Shown here: positions 1-8,589 of the stretch, in pieces | Layout: every line of letters starts with the position of its first letter | How positions within the stretch are numbered: the first letter of the stretch is position 1 | Origin: Gammaproteobacteria bacterium | Lineage (GTDB): Bacteria; Pseudomonadota; Gammaproteobacteria; Pseudomonadales; Pseudomonadaceae | Reading direction: 5' to 3' | DNA: 36,745 nt | Assembly: GCA_903970465.1 (NCBI GenBank) | Contig: CAJCIO010000126.1 | Location: forward strand, 1 to 36,745 | Made by a program: the position numbers and the translations under genes | Notes under the pieces: generated by a model | Told to the model about the DNA's origin: nothing | The model's database searches: none | The model's input: only the letters and a program-made list of their open reading frames with translations

Positions 1-102
1 TCGGTCAATTCAGCGGTTCAAGCTTTTCCGAAAATGCGATCAGAAGAGAGCATGGTCTACCGATTCGCAACCGATACCAAACATTAGAGGATCCAGATTG
101 TG

Positions 103-156
103 ATGAGTCACCAGAATCTGGCTCCGATTACTATTAACAGATCATGCTGGTATTTT
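103..156 (+). pseudogene. Possible 5' fragment of a gene interrupted by the IS66 element
   Basis: An ATG at 103 opens 18 codons (beginning MSHQNLAPIT) that run exactly to the last base before the left end of the insertion sequence. An AGAGG at 86-90 could be its ribosome binding site, though 12 bases is a long spacing. If bases 157-2175 are removed, this frame joins in phase with the gene that starts at 2197. I therefore infer it may be the original N-terminus of that gene. An in-phase junction happens by chance one time in three, and I do not recognise the peptide, so this is tentative. Confidence 0.3.
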
Positions 157-178
157 GTAAGCGCTCCATAAATCCCAC
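157..178 (+). repeat. IS66 left terminal inverted repeat
   Basis: This 22-base end begins GTAAGCGCTCCAT and matches the right end (2154-2175, reverse complement) at 20 of 22 positions. The mismatches are at the 14th and 17th bases. Confidence 0.88.
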
Positions 179-201
179 CGAACTTAATACGGGTGGCGCG
201 C

Positions 202-1713
202 TCAGCTAGGCGTTGCGGGTGAGCAGTTCCACGGCAGCAAGGCTTCGTAATCTTCAACCGATGTCGCCGTTGGCAGGCGTTCCAGGGCGTGGCGCAGCCA
301 CGCATAGGGCTCCTGGCCGTTGGCTTTGGCAGTCTCGACCAAGCTGTACAGTTGAGCACTGGCCGTTGCGCCCTTGGGCGTGTCGCTAAACAGCCAGTTC
401 TTTCTTCCGATCACGAAGGCGCGGATCGCGCGTTCAGCGGCGTTGTTGTCGAGCGGTAAGTAGCCTTCCTCGACGTATCGCTCCAGCTTGCTCCAGTTAC
501 TGGCGAGGTAACTGATGGCTTTGCCCAAGGCGTTCTGAGCGGTGACCTGTGGCTGCGTCTTTTCGATCCAGCTTTTCAACTGAGCCAGTATCGGCAGGCT
601 ATGTTCGTGACGGCCGATCTTGCGTTCAGCGTCGCCGCAAGCCTTTAGGTCGCGTTCGATGCCGTACAGCTTGTTTATCAGGTTCAGCGCGATATCGGCA
701 CGCCCCGTTTTACCTTTGGGTTGCACTTTCTGTGCTTCAACAAACTTGCGTCGAGCATGCGCCCAGCAGCCTAAACGCTCGACTCCAGTTTGGGCGCCCA
801 GCGCGTTGTAACCGGCGTAATCATCGGTTATCAGGTAGCCGCTATAACCTTCGAGCAGGCGCGACGGAACCTCCTGCGCTCGGCTGGTCGAGTAGTCAAA
901 AAGGATCACCGGCTTATCCGGCGGGCCGCCGGTTTGCACCCACATCCATGACTGGCTGCTTGGCTCGCGGTCAGGCTCTTTCAACACCTGCACCCGCGTT
1001 TCATCGCAATGGATGACCCGGCTGGCCAATAGGCTGTCGCGCATTAAATTCAGCAGCGGCTGGAAGTGTTCGCCGCACTGGATAACCCAGCGGGCCAAGG
1101 TCTGGCGTGGGATATCGATACCATGGCGACCCAGCACTTTTTCGAAGCGATGCAGTGGCAGGCCATCGACATATTTGGTCGTCAGCAACATCGCCAAAAC
1201 GCTGGGGCTGGCCATGCTCTTTTCGATCAATTGAGCGGGTTTGTCTGCGGTGACCGGGGCGGACTCACAATCGCGGCAACCGTAGACTTTACGGACGTGT
1301 TTGATTACCCGTATCTGCATCGGCACGATTTCAAGCTGCTCACTGATCTCCTCGCCAATGGCGTGTTTGCGGCAACCGCAGACGCAAGTCAGTTCATGCA
1401 CGGGCAGTTCGTGAATGACCTCGATGCGCGGCAGATCGGCGGGTAGCGGCTTGCGCTTGCCTCGGCGCGTGGTGGGAGCGACGATCTCTTCTTCTGCATC
1501 TTCGTGGGCAACCTCGGCGATGCTTTCTGCGTCATTGAAAAGGGCTAGCTGGGGCGTAGCAGGATCAGCTGTCTGCTCGGACTTACGCCCGAACAAGCGC
1601 TGACGCAGCAGCGCGTTTTCCTCTTCGAGAAAACCGACTCGCGACTGCATCTTCGCAAGCATCTGCTTGAGTATCTGAAGATCGTCGGGGAGGTTGTCGG
1701 GCAAGGAATTCAT
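202..1713 (-). CDS. tnpC: IS66-family transposase TnpC
   Basis: This 503-residue protein has the usual length of an IS66 TnpC transposase, the DDE enzyme that cuts and joins the element's ends. It has an N-terminal leucine-rich coiled segment (residues about 10-45), a zinc-finger-like block (CVCGC followed by CRDC), and a catalytic core. In the core the acidic residues sit in [13 protein letters not shown] and NAAERAIR. A short helical C-terminal domain ends the protein. It starts 18 bases after the tnpB stop, as expected for co-translation. No stop or frameshift interrupts it. Several antisense reading frames lie across it and are shadows. Confidence 0.95.
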   Translation of the reverse strand: MNSLPDNLPDDLQILKQMLAKMQSRVGFLEEENALLRQRLFGRKSEQTADPATPQLALFNDAESIAEVAHEDAEEEIVAPTTRRGKRKPLPADLPRIEVIHELPVHELTCVCGCRKHAIGEEISEQLEIVPMQIRVIKHVRKVYGCRDCESAPVTADKPAQLIEKSMASPSVLAMLLTTKYVDGLPLHRFEKVLGRHGIDIPRQTLARWVIQCGEHFQPLLNLMRDSLLASRVIHCDETRVQVLKEPDREPSSQSWMWVQTGGPPDKPVILFDYSTSRAQEVPSRLLEGYSGYLITDDYAGYNALGAQTGVERLGCWAHARRKFVEAQKVQPKGKTGRADIALNLINKLYGIERDLKACGDAERKIGRHEHSLPILAQLKSWIEKTQPQVTAQNALGKAISYLASNWSKLERYVEEGYLPLDNNAAERAIRAFVIGRKNWLFSDTPKGATASAQLYSLVETAKANGQEPYAWLRHALERLPTATSVEDYEALLPWNCSPATPS

Positions 1714-1731
1714 GCCCTGGATTATACCGAA

Positions 1732-2091
1732 TCAGGCCACGAATCGCGGCGTCAAAACTTGATGCGGACGGTTACGCCAGAGGTCAAAACCGTCGAGCAT
1801 CCAGTTGAGCTCTTGGACAGTGAGGACAATTGCTTCGTCCGTCACCTCGGGCGATGTTTTGAAACGCTCGGACTCCAGGCGCTTGAGCCAAAGACAGAAC
1901 CCGTTGCGTTCCCAGTACAAAATCTTCACGCGGTTGCGCGGTTTGTTGAGGAAGACGAAGAGCACAGGGTCAAAGACTGCGACCTTGATATCCAGCTCAA
2001 CCAACGCAGCCAAGCCGTCAATGGATTTTCGGAAGTCGACGGGCTTGGGGTAGAGATAGACTTTTTCGACTTTTGCATCGGGTCGCATCAT
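1732..2091 (-). CDS. tnpB: IS66-family accessory protein TnpB
   Basis: This 119-residue protein belongs to the IS66 Orf2/TnpB family. It has the characteristic opening (VYLYPKPVDFRKSIDGLAAL) and central block (RNRVKILYWERNGFCLW). TnpB is needed for efficient transposition in studied IS66 elements, but its biochemical role is unclear. It is the promoter-proximal gene of the element and is followed closely by tnpC. Its length is normal for the family and the frame is intact. Confidence 0.93.
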   Translation of the reverse strand: MMRPDAKVEKVYLYPKPVDFRKSIDGLAALVELDIKVAVFDPVLFVFLNKPRNRVKILYWERNGFCLWLKRLESERFKTSPEVTDEAIVLTVQELNWMLDGFDLWRNRPHQVLTPRFVA

Positions 2092-2153
2092 GACGAACGG
2101 GCTCCTGAGAAAATCGGGAGCACAGCATCGAGCATCATGTAAGCGCTTGGAAT

Positions 2154-2175
2154 GTGGGGTTCATGGAGCGCTTAC
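2154..2175 (-). repeat. IS66 right terminal inverted repeat
   Basis: On the minus strand this end reads GTAAGCGCTCCAT and so on, pairing with 157-178. Just inside it, at 2139-2148, is another GTAAGCGCTT. That copy forms a second, internal palindrome with the terminal repeat and could help set transposase binding or block read-in. Confidence 0.88.
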
Positions 2176-2196
2176 ATTTCTTCACTAGGCTTTCCT

Positions 2197-2667
2197 ATGT
2201 CATTCGCAACCGTAGTGCTGCTCGACTCCTGGCCACAGCCAGGTACGTCGCCCGAACCCGTCGTGTTTGCCACGGACACGCAGCTATGTTTACGGTATTG
2301 CACCGCTGGGGAAGAAATAGCTGTAGTCCATTTCCCCCTGGTTAAAAAAATTCAGTTCGGTTCACCAAACGATGAGGCTTTGGGCGGCCATCCGCTTATT
2401 GGACTTGGCCTAAAGCATTACCAAATTCATCGAATAGATAATTCGCCTTGGCTAGCAGAGCTTGAGCAGAGAAACGCCATTCATCCGCGGCACGATAAAC
2501 AGCGGTTTCTAGAAGATGCCATCCATTATGTCTTTACGTTTCAGGACTCTACCCTGGAATGCATCGTAATTGAGGGGCAGTTCTGGCATCCAAAAGTACA
2601 AGTCTTTACCTCGGAGCAGACAGCAATGGATGTCTGGCGCGAACTGATAAATGCTGTGGGCACCTGA
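2197..2667 (+). CDS. Conserved hypothetical protein, 5' end next to IS66
   Basis: I do not assign a function. From the ATG at 2197 the protein has 156 residues. It contains the segment FGSPNDEALGGHPL near residue 60 and a C-terminal half with FTFQDSTLECI. It has no signal peptide or membrane segment and looks like a small soluble protein. I recall a similar layout in hypothetical proteins from several proteobacteria, but cannot name the family. The frame stays open upstream through the right end of the IS to 2152. No good ribosome binding site precedes 2197, so the IS may have removed the native start (see 103-156). It may be 5'-truncated or expressed from an IS-borne start. Confidence 0.7.
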   Translation: MSFATVVLLDSWPQPGTSPEPVVFATDTQLCLRYCTAGEEIAVVHFPLVKKIQFGSPNDEALGGHPLIGLGLKHYQIHRIDNSPWLAELEQRNAIHPRHDKQRFLEDAIHYVFTFQDSTLECIVIEGQFWHPKVQVFTSEQTAMDVWRELINAVGT

Positions 2668-2744
2668 TTCCAATAGTCACGAGTAGATGAGCGCTGTGGG
2701 CCAGCAGTTGCCTGTCATAGGCGGCAGCCATCAACCAGGATCAC

Positions 2745-3509
2745 TCAACGCCTGTCCAGCACCCTCGCCAGCAAAAACGTCGCCAGCACCGCCAGCATCA
2801 CCGCAGCGGCAATGGCCGCAAGCCCTCCCCATTGCACGAGCACCCCTTTCAGCACCAGATAGAACCCCAGAACGCCCACACCGCCAATGGCGTTGCCCCT
2901 GATGATCTTGCCCATTTCCTGCCTACCGCCCTGGACGTGAGCGAATACCGCCAACGGCCAGGCAATGACTGGAATCGGCGCCAGCATCCCGCTGGCGACA
3001 GGCCCGAGCCACGTGGCGCTGGCGGTGATCGCCAGCAGCAGCAATGTCGCTGTCAGCATGCGCATCGGGATCACCCAGCTTGGCACCGGCACCAACGGCG
3101 CAGTGGTCGTGCGTACCTGTCGCGAAGTGACGAGGATGATCGAGGCGATCAGGATCAGCGTCACGATGACCGGCACCATCAGGCTTTCCAAACGGCTCAT
3201 CAGGGTGGCCATTGCGGCATACGTTGCCAAGGCCACCATGCAGGCGACAGGGACACGAACACGCTGCGCCACGACGACGTAGCACAGGTAGGTCGCTTGA
3301 ACTGCAGCCAGCCCGGCCAGTGCCCCGGGAATTGCCCTCAGCGCGAATTCGCTGCCCTGTTCGAGTGTAAGAAACAGCATGATCAGCGCCGATGTGACGG
3401 GCAATCCAGACAGAAGACCTGCGAGGCGAGTTCCCCAGCGATTCCCCACCATCGAAATGGCGAGCATCAGGGCGGGCGTGATGAGCAACTTGAGGTAGAA
3501 GGCAGTCAT
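2745..3509 (-). CDS. Conserved multi-pass inner-membrane protein
   Basis: This 254-residue protein is almost entirely hydrophobic and has roughly eight predicted membrane segments. The N-terminal part reads like RWGTRLAGLLSGLPVTSA, a Gly/Pro-rich block shared by a family of uncharacterised bacterial membrane proteins. There is a second such block (GPVASGMLAPIPVIAWPLAV) in the second half, which suggests an internal duplication of about four helices. I cannot assign a substrate. The gene stands alone on the minus strand, upstream of the DUF1203 gene's 3' end. Confidence 0.72.
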   Translation of the reverse strand: MTAFYLKLLITPALMLAISMVGNRWGTRLAGLLSGLPVTSALIMLFLTLEQGSEFALRAIPGALAGLAAVQATYLCYVVVAQRVRVPVACMVALATYAAMATLMSRLESLMVPVIVTLILIASIILVTSRQVRTTTAPLVPVPSWVIPMRMLTATLLLLAITASATWLGPVASGMLAPIPVIAWPLAVFAHVQGGRQEMGKIIRGNAIGGVGVLGFYLVLKGVLVQWGGLAAIAAAVMLAVLATFLLARVLDRR

Positions 3510-3668
3510 GGGGAATAGAGCATATTAATTGCGTTTGGAGGTCCCCATATGTCGCGCACAAGGCTTGGGATCGACATCCTAGTTGAATCAGCGTGGCGAC
3601 GGGAAGATTTTCATCTGGGGTCCCGATACACAGCGCAAGCGCACTTGTCCCAGACAATTGGTCGGCAA

Positions 3669-4136
3669 CTACACCCGATCTATCCGCGCCGCATAACACC
3701 CTCGTTTGGCGTGATGAACGTGAATATAGCTGACCTGCAGATCGGCAAACATTCGTGCAATCACGGCCTCTATCTCTGTTCCTGCGACGACATCGGCGTC
3801 GATCATCATGCCGCTGTCGGCGTAAGCACGCAGTGACAGCAGCCGAATACGCATGGCCTCAGGCACCTGTCCGACGGCGTCATAAACCTGCGTGGCGCCT
3901 TCACGCACGTAGATCGCGTGCGAGGCGCGGTAAGGCGTATCGGCTGGCTGGCAAACATGGTTGAGCAATAGCACGCTCTGACCTATCTCGGCGTCTTTCA
4001 ACTCGATGCGGTCGGGGAAACCGGGGTTACTATCCGCCTGATAGCGTTTTGCGCCGAGCGCTGCCAGCGCTTGATCGGGCAGGCCAAATAGCCCCTGAAA
4101 GGGTTCGGGGGAAAGTCCGGAAATACGAAAGGTCAT
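3669..4136 (-). CDS. DUF1203 domain protein
   Basis: The 155-residue product matches the DUF1203 pattern. It has an N-terminal FRISGLSPEPF, a central NPGFPDRIELKDAEIGQSVL, then a PYRASHAIYVRE block and a C-terminal HVHHAKRGCYAARI. The family is small, cytoplasmic and of unknown function. The start at 4136 is supported by an AGGAG six bases upstream. The length is normal and no residues appear to be missing. It is divergent from the LysR gene at 4297, with about 160 bases between them. Confidence 0.85.
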   Translation of the reverse strand: MTFRISGLSPEPFQGLFGLPDQALAALGAKRYQADSNPGFPDRIELKDAEIGQSVLLLNHVCQPADTPYRASHAIYVREGATQVYDAVGQVPEAMRIRLLSLRAYADSGMMIDADVVAGTEIEAVIARMFADLQVSYIHVHHAKRGCYAARIDRV

Positions 4137-4296
4137 GGGCGTCTCCTGTCACGTAGAGACGCATGAGAGCGGATGCATGACCGGCTGCGCTATCCGCTTC
4201 TTGCTCATTGCTTGCCTTCAACAAACACGTGGCGCTTCACAGCGACCAGCATCCGTCCAATAATCCAGGCATCACCCACTTCCCCACGGACCCTGC

Positions 4297-5229
4297 ATGG
4301 ATAATTTGCCGCCCCTGAGAGCCCTGCAGATCTTCAATATCGTCGGTCGCTGCGGCGGTATTGCCGAGGCGGCGCGTCGCCTCGGGATTTCGACCGGCGC
4401 GGTCAGCCAGCAGATGAAAATCCTCGAGGACAGCCTCGGGATCAGTCTCACGGTAAAGGATGGCAAGCGTATCCGCCTGACCGCCGTGGGCGAGCGTTAC
4501 CACCGCAATTGCGCCGCCGCTTTCGAGAGCTTGCAGGTCGCAAGAGCCGAAGTGGAACTGGCGAAAAATACCAGCAACCTGCGCGTTAGCGGGTTGCCTT
4601 CGCTGATGTCCAAATGGCTGGTCCCTCAGGTATTCACCTGGCAGGATCGATTCCCCCACGTCGATCTGTTTCTAGAGGCCCGCCACGCCGAGCCCGCCAC
4701 CGATGGCTACGCGATCGACTTTCGCATCACTTACGGGGACGGGGTGCCGGACACGGGCAATGCAATCGAATTGTTCCGCGACTGCATCGTGCCGGTCTGC
4801 AGCCCGGGTCTGCTCGACAAACAAGCGCCGATCATCCATGCCGAACAGCTCCTCGACTACCCGCTGCTGTCGGTGGACTGGCTACCCAGCTTCGCCTCAC
4901 CGCCCTCGTGGCGAGACTGGTTCGACGCGCAGCAGGTCGATTGCGCGACGTTGAAGGATGGTCATCGCGTGTTTTCACTGTCATCCATGGCCATACAGGC
5001 CGCCATTGAAAACCGAGGGTTCGTTCTCGCGCAGTACGCTATGGTGCGCGCGGACCTCGAGGCCGGGCACCTGGTCATGCCACTGGCTCGCCCGCTGTTC
5101 CTGCCCTCCTCCTACTACCTGATCTGGAGCAACAGTGCGTTCGAGAAACCTTGGGGCCGGGACTTCCATCGGTGGCTGGTCGCGCGTGGCAAAGATCAAC
5201 AAGAGGCGAACCAGCGGCTTTTCGTTTAG
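4297..5229 (+). CDS. LysR-family transcriptional regulator (GcvA-like)
   Basis: This 310-residue protein has the LysR layout. The N-terminal winged helix-turn-helix spans residues about 5-65, with AEAARRLGISTGAVSQQMKILED as the recognition region. A co-inducer binding domain follows, beginning near residue 92 (LRVSGLPSLMSKWLVP). The SMLP-like start of that domain resembles the GcvA/AmpR branch. LysR proteins usually act on an adjacent gene. Here the candidates are the divergent DUF1203 gene and the downstream binding protein at 5432. No strong ribosome binding site precedes the ATG, but the HTH position fits this start. Confidence 0.88.
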   Translation: MDNLPPLRALQIFNIVGRCGGIAEAARRLGISTGAVSQQMKILEDSLGISLTVKDGKRIRLTAVGERYHRNCAAAFESLQVARAEVELAKNTSNLRVSGLPSLMSKWLVPQVFTWQDRFPHVDLFLEARHAEPATDGYAIDFRITYGDGVPDTGNAIELFRDCIVPVCSPGLLDKQAPIIHAEQLLDYPLLSVDWLPSFASPPSWRDWFDAQQVDCATLKDGHRVFSLSSMAIQAAIENRGFVLAQYAMVRADLEAGHLVMPLARPLFLPSSYYLIWSNSAFEKPWGRDFHRWLVARGKDQQEANQRLFV

Positions 5230-5431
5230 TTTTTCTAAACCATCGACCAGTTTTACTGAGCTGTTCTCCGCATCCAAAGTCGGCTATGTTGACGCCATGG
5301 GTTCATCATAATAATTAGCCTGAGCATCGTTGCTTTTCCGTTTTGCTGCCAATCACCACAGGTCGACCGTGCGCGCATTGCCGCACTGACTGTCGCCCTG
5401 TGCCGCAAATAACCCGTCGGAAAACGCACAC

Positions 5432-6205
5432 ATGAAAAGACTCATCGCCACCCTTCTGCTTGCCATTGCATCGACGACAGCCTTCAGCAAAGACCTCACC
5501 ACGATTCGATTCGGCGTCGACCCGACGTTCGCCCCCTTTGAATCCAAAGCGGCAGATAACACACTGCAAGGCTTCGATATCGATCTAGGCAACGCCATCT
5601 GTGCGCAACTGAAAGCCAAATGCGTGTGGATAGAAACGAGCTTCGACAGCATCATCCCGGCGCTCAAGGCACACAAGTTCGATGCGATCCTGTCGGCGAT
5701 GAGCATCAATGAAGCCCGAGCCAAGCAGGTGGCGTTCAGCGACAAGCTCTACCTGTCCCCAAGCCGAATGATCGCCAAAGCCGGCAGCCCGCTGCAGCCT
5801 ACCCCTGAATCGCTGGCCGGCAAGACCATCGGCGTTGCCCAAGGCACCACCCAGGAGGCCTATGCCAAAGCCAAATGGGCCTCCAAGGGGGTGAACGTGG
5901 TGAGCTACGCCAACCAGGAACTCATCTACCCGGAACTGCTCAACGGTCGCATCGACGCGACGTTCACTGACTCGGTGGTGGGCGACATGGGCTTTTTGAA
6001 GACCGCCCAGGGCGCGGGTTATGCCTTTGCCGGCGAGCCCGTCAAAGACGTCGCCTTTCTGGGCGAAGGCGTGGGCATCGGTATCGAAAAATCCAACAAG
6101 GCGCTGATTGACGCGATCAACTCGGCGTTGCGCGCGATGCATGAAAATGGCACCTACGATGCCATCCAGAAAAAATACTTCAGCTTCGATATCTATAACG
6201 GCTAA
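5432..6205 (+). CDS. Periplasmic amino-acid binding protein (Lys/Arg/Orn/His type)
   Basis: This is a 257-residue solute-binding protein of the SBP_bac_3 family that includes HisJ and ArgT. Residues 1-19 form a signal peptide (MKRLIATLLLAIASTTAFS). The mature protein opens with IRFGVDPTFAPFESK, the usual ligand-pocket strand. It continues with GFDIDLGNAICAQL and IGVAQGTTQEAYA, and ends with GTYDAIQKKYFSFDIY. No permease or ATPase gene is adjacent, so it must share a transporter encoded elsewhere or act as a sensor. The next genes encode a DUF2817 peptidase-like protein and a Rieske oxygenase in the same direction. The three may form one unit with the upstream LysR regulator. Confidence 0.9.
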   Translation: MKRLIATLLLAIASTTAFSKDLTTIRFGVDPTFAPFESKAADNTLQGFDIDLGNAICAQLKAKCVWIETSFDSIIPALKAHKFDAILSAMSINEARAKQVAFSDKLYLSPSRMIAKAGSPLQPTPESLAGKTIGVAQGTTQEAYAKAKWASKGVNVVSYANQELIYPELLNGRIDATFTDSVVGDMGFLKTAQGAGYAFAGEPVKDVAFLGEGVGIGIEKSNKALIDAINSALRAMHENGTYDAIQKKYFSFDIYNG

Positions 6206-6242
6206 GCACTCATCGTGCGGCCCAGCGTTGCGAGTCATAGTC

Positions 6243-7397
6243 ATGTCCAATGCTTTTCCGAGTCACCCGAGTTACTCAGGGCTGCGCGAGCGCTTCGTGC
6301 AGGCCGCCACCCAGGCAGGCGCGTCCCTGTCGCGCTACGATCACCCGCTGCCCGGCCCGTTCGGCGAGCCATTGAGCACGGACGTCGCCTGGCTGGGCAA
6401 TCCTCAGGCCAAACGCGTGCTGGTGACACTCAGCGGCACCCATGGTGTCGAGGGCTACTACGGCTCGGATTGCCAGAGCCATTGGCTGGAGACATTCGGC
6501 GCTCGCGAACTGCCGGGGGATGTCGCCGTTTTGATGATCCACCTGATCAACCCTTGGGGCACCGCCTGGATGCGCCGGGTCAACGAAGACAACATCGACC
6601 TCAACCGCAACTACATCGACTTCACTCAGCCGCTGCCCGACAACGCCGCGTATGCGGCCATCCACGATGTCTATACCTGCACCGACCTCGACGGCCCGTC
6701 GCGCTCGCAGGCCGATGCGCGGTTCAACGCGTTGGTCGAGGAGCACGGTTGGGCGCAGCTGATGGCGATCGTCGGCGCCGGGCAATACCAGTTCGCCGAC
6801 GGCCTGTTCTTCGGTGGCCACGCCCCGAGCTGGTCCAATCAGACGCTCCGGCAGATCCTCGCGACGCACCTGGGCGGCGCCGAAGTGGCCATGACCTTCG
6901 ACCTGCACACCGGCGCAGGGGAGTACGGTCACCCGATGCTGATGACCATTGTCCAGTCGACCTACCCGGCACTGGCAGACGCGCAGGCGCTGTTCGGGCC
7001 GTGGCTGTACACCCTGATCACCGCCGCCAACACCTTGAGCGACACCGGCGTGGCCGCCACGTCCACCGGCTACACCTCACAGGCGTTGCTCGACGCATTG
7101 CCCGAGGTGCACCTGATGCCGTTCGTGATCGAGTGCGGCACCTGGCCAGGCCCGCCCATGCATGCCCAATTGCGCGCCGATCACTGGCTGCACTTGCACG
7201 GTGATCCACTGAGCGAGCAAGGCCAGGTGATCAAGCGCGGGCTGCTGGAGCAGTTCTATCCCGACGACAGCGACTGGCAGGCGCTGGTCGGACTGCGCAC
7301 TCGACAAATCTGGGAGCGCGCGCTGACCGCACTGATCAATCAGGATTTCACCCCGAAAAAGCCACGCGCCGACTCGATCACTTCGCCACAGGAGTAA
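6243..7397 (+). CDS. DUF2817 zinc carboxypeptidase-like protein
   Basis: This 384-residue protein has the DUF2817 pattern, related to M14 zinc carboxypeptidases and aspartoacylases. A likely zinc site is THGVEGYYGS (His67, Glu70) with the third ligand in FDLHTGAG (His222). The NIDLNRNY block (117-124) matches the substrate-binding Asn-Arg of the family, and Glu297 in FVIECGTW is the likely catalytic glutamate. There is no signal peptide. The ATG at 6243 is chosen because family similarity begins there; upstream sequence in this frame belongs to the binding-protein gene. It may deacylate or hydrolyse a small amide before the Rieske oxygenase, seven bases downstream, acts. That is inference. 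Confidence 0.82.
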   Translation: MSNAFPSHPSYSGLRERFVQAATQAGASLSRYDHPLPGPFGEPLSTDVAWLGNPQAKRVLVTLSGTHGVEGYYGSDCQSHWLETFGARELPGDVAVLMIHLINPWGTAWMRRVNEDNIDLNRNYIDFTQPLPDNAAYAAIHDVYTCTDLDGPSRSQADARFNALVEEHGWAQLMAIVGAGQYQFADGLFFGGHAPSWSNQTLRQILATHLGGAEVAMTFDLHTGAGEYGHPMLMTIVQSTYPALADAQALFGPWLYTLITAANTLSDTGVAATSTGYTSQALLDALPEVHLMPFVIECGTWPGPPMHAQLRADHWLHLHGDPLSEQGQVIKRGLLEQFYPDDSDWQALVGLRTRQIWERALTALINQDFTPKKPRADSITSPQE

Positions 7398-7403
7398 CCC
7401 CCC

Positions 7404-8468
7404 ATGTACTTACGCAATGCCTGGTACGTGGCTGCCAGCGAGAGTGAAATCGGTGACGGCCTGTTCCCGACGACCCTGCTGGGCGAGCCAGTGGTGCTGT
7501 ATCGCAAGGCAGATGGCCAGATCAAAGCGCTCGAAGACGCCTGCCCGCACCGCAAGCTGCCGCTGTCCATGGGGCGCCTGGACGGCGACCAAGTGGAGTG
7601 TGGCTATCACGGCCTCACCTTCGACGGCGACGGCACCTGCACCCGCGCGCCCACCAGCGGCAGAATTCCGCCCAGGGCCAGGGTGCACAGCTATCCGCTG
7701 CAGGTACGCTACGGGCTCGTCTGGCTATGGATGGGCGACCCGGCACTGGCAGATGTCGCCAGCCTGTGCGAGGTGCCCGAATGGGGCGATCCGCAATGGG
7801 GGCTTAGCCGCGGCGCCAGCATGACCGTGCCGTGCAACTACCTGTACATGACCGACAACTTGCTCGACCCGTCCCATGTCGCGTGGGTGCATCAATCGTC
7901 CTTCGGTAATGCCGCCTGCGCGTCGGAGCCGGTCACTGTGACTGAAACGACCCATGGCGTCATTGTCTCGCGCTGGATGCGCAACGTCGAAGTGGCGCCC
8001 TTCTACGCGCAGTTCGTGACCTTCGCCGGGCCGTGCGACCGCTTGCAGCATTACGAAGTCCAGTTCCCCTGCCAGGCCATCATCAAAGCCGTGTTCACCC
8101 CCGCCGGCACCGGGCACGATGACGCACCGATGCACGAGCAGGTGTTCCTGATGAATTCGTACAACTTCATGACGCCGGTGGACGAGCACGTCACGCGCTA
8201 TTACTGGTTCCAGATGCGCAACTTCGATCCCGACAACGAGGCCGTGTCACGTCGATTCGATGAAGATGTTCAGCACGCCTTTGCCGAAGACCGTGCGGTA
8301 CTGGCAGCGGTGCACAAAGGCATGATCAACCCCCGAACCGCGCCGATAAACCTGCCCAGCGACGCGGGGCCGATCAAGTTTCGTCGCGAACTGGCCAGGC
8401 GGATTGCCTTGCAAAGCGCTGAAGATCAGCACGCCTCTGAAAGCTTGATCGCCAGTACCGCGACCTGA
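7404..8468 (+). CDS. Rieske [2Fe-2S] aromatic oxygenase, VanA-like
   Basis: This 354-residue protein is a ring-hydroxylating or O-demethylating oxygenase of the vanillate demethylase (VanA) type. The Rieske cluster ligands are Cys47-X-His49 in CPHRKLPLSMG and Cys66-X2-His69 in CGYHG. The mononuclear iron site is in NLLDPSHVAWVH (Asp155, His158, His163 region). Length and order are normal for a single-component alpha subunit. Such enzymes need an electron-donating ferredoxin-reductase (VanB type), and none is in this window. The gene starts seven bases after the DUF2817 gene and very likely shares its transcript. The substrate cannot be read from the sequence. Confidence 0.9.
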   Translation: MYLRNAWYVAASESEIGDGLFPTTLLGEPVVLYRKADGQIKALEDACPHRKLPLSMGRLDGDQVECGYHGLTFDGDGTCTRAPTSGRIPPRARVHSYPLQVRYGLVWLWMGDPALADVASLCEVPEWGDPQWGLSRGASMTVPCNYLYMTDNLLDPSHVAWVHQSSFGNAACASEPVTVTETTHGVIVSRWMRNVEVAPFYAQFVTFAGPCDRLQHYEVQFPCQAIIKAVFTPAGTGHDDAPMHEQVFLMNSYNFMTPVDEHVTRYYWFQMRNFDPDNEAVSRRFDEDVQHAFAEDRAVLAAVHKGMINPRTAPINLPSDAGPIKFRRELARRIALQSAEDQHASESLIASTAT

Positions 8469-8589
8469 CCCTTGCTTGATCGCCGCCAGCGCATCTGCCA
8501 AATAAATCTGCCCGCCAACGCCGACGAAGCCCGCCAGACTGAATACAATACGCGCCTGATTATCCTGCCCCGGACAAGGAACACGCCTC

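Larger units (their letters stand above)
157..2175 (-). mobile_element. IS66-family insertion sequence, complete, 2019 bp
   Basis: The element is bounded by 22-base inverted repeats beginning GTAAGCGCTCCAT, and it carries tnpB and tnpC on the minus strand. Termini starting GTAAGCG are typical of IS66. The 8-base flanks differ (GGTATTTT on the left, ATTTCTTC on the right), so the usual 8-bp target duplication is missing. That suggests recombination between copies, an adjacent deletion, or later drift. There is no room for a tnpA-type first gene, since only about 60 bases separate tnpB from the right end. The element is therefore of the two-gene kind or has lost tnpA. Both genes look intact, so it could be active if tnpA is dispensable. 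Confidence 0.9.

Noticed and set aside
549..1603. Several plus-strand open frames opposite tnpC
   Set aside because: They lie antisense to an intact transposase, have low-complexity composition and no family resemblance.
3549..3836. 95-codon plus-strand frame with a GGAGGT-like site before it
   Set aside because: The ribosome site is good, but the second half is antisense to the DUF1203 gene and the protein resembles nothing known. It could be a short remnant, but this cannot be supported.
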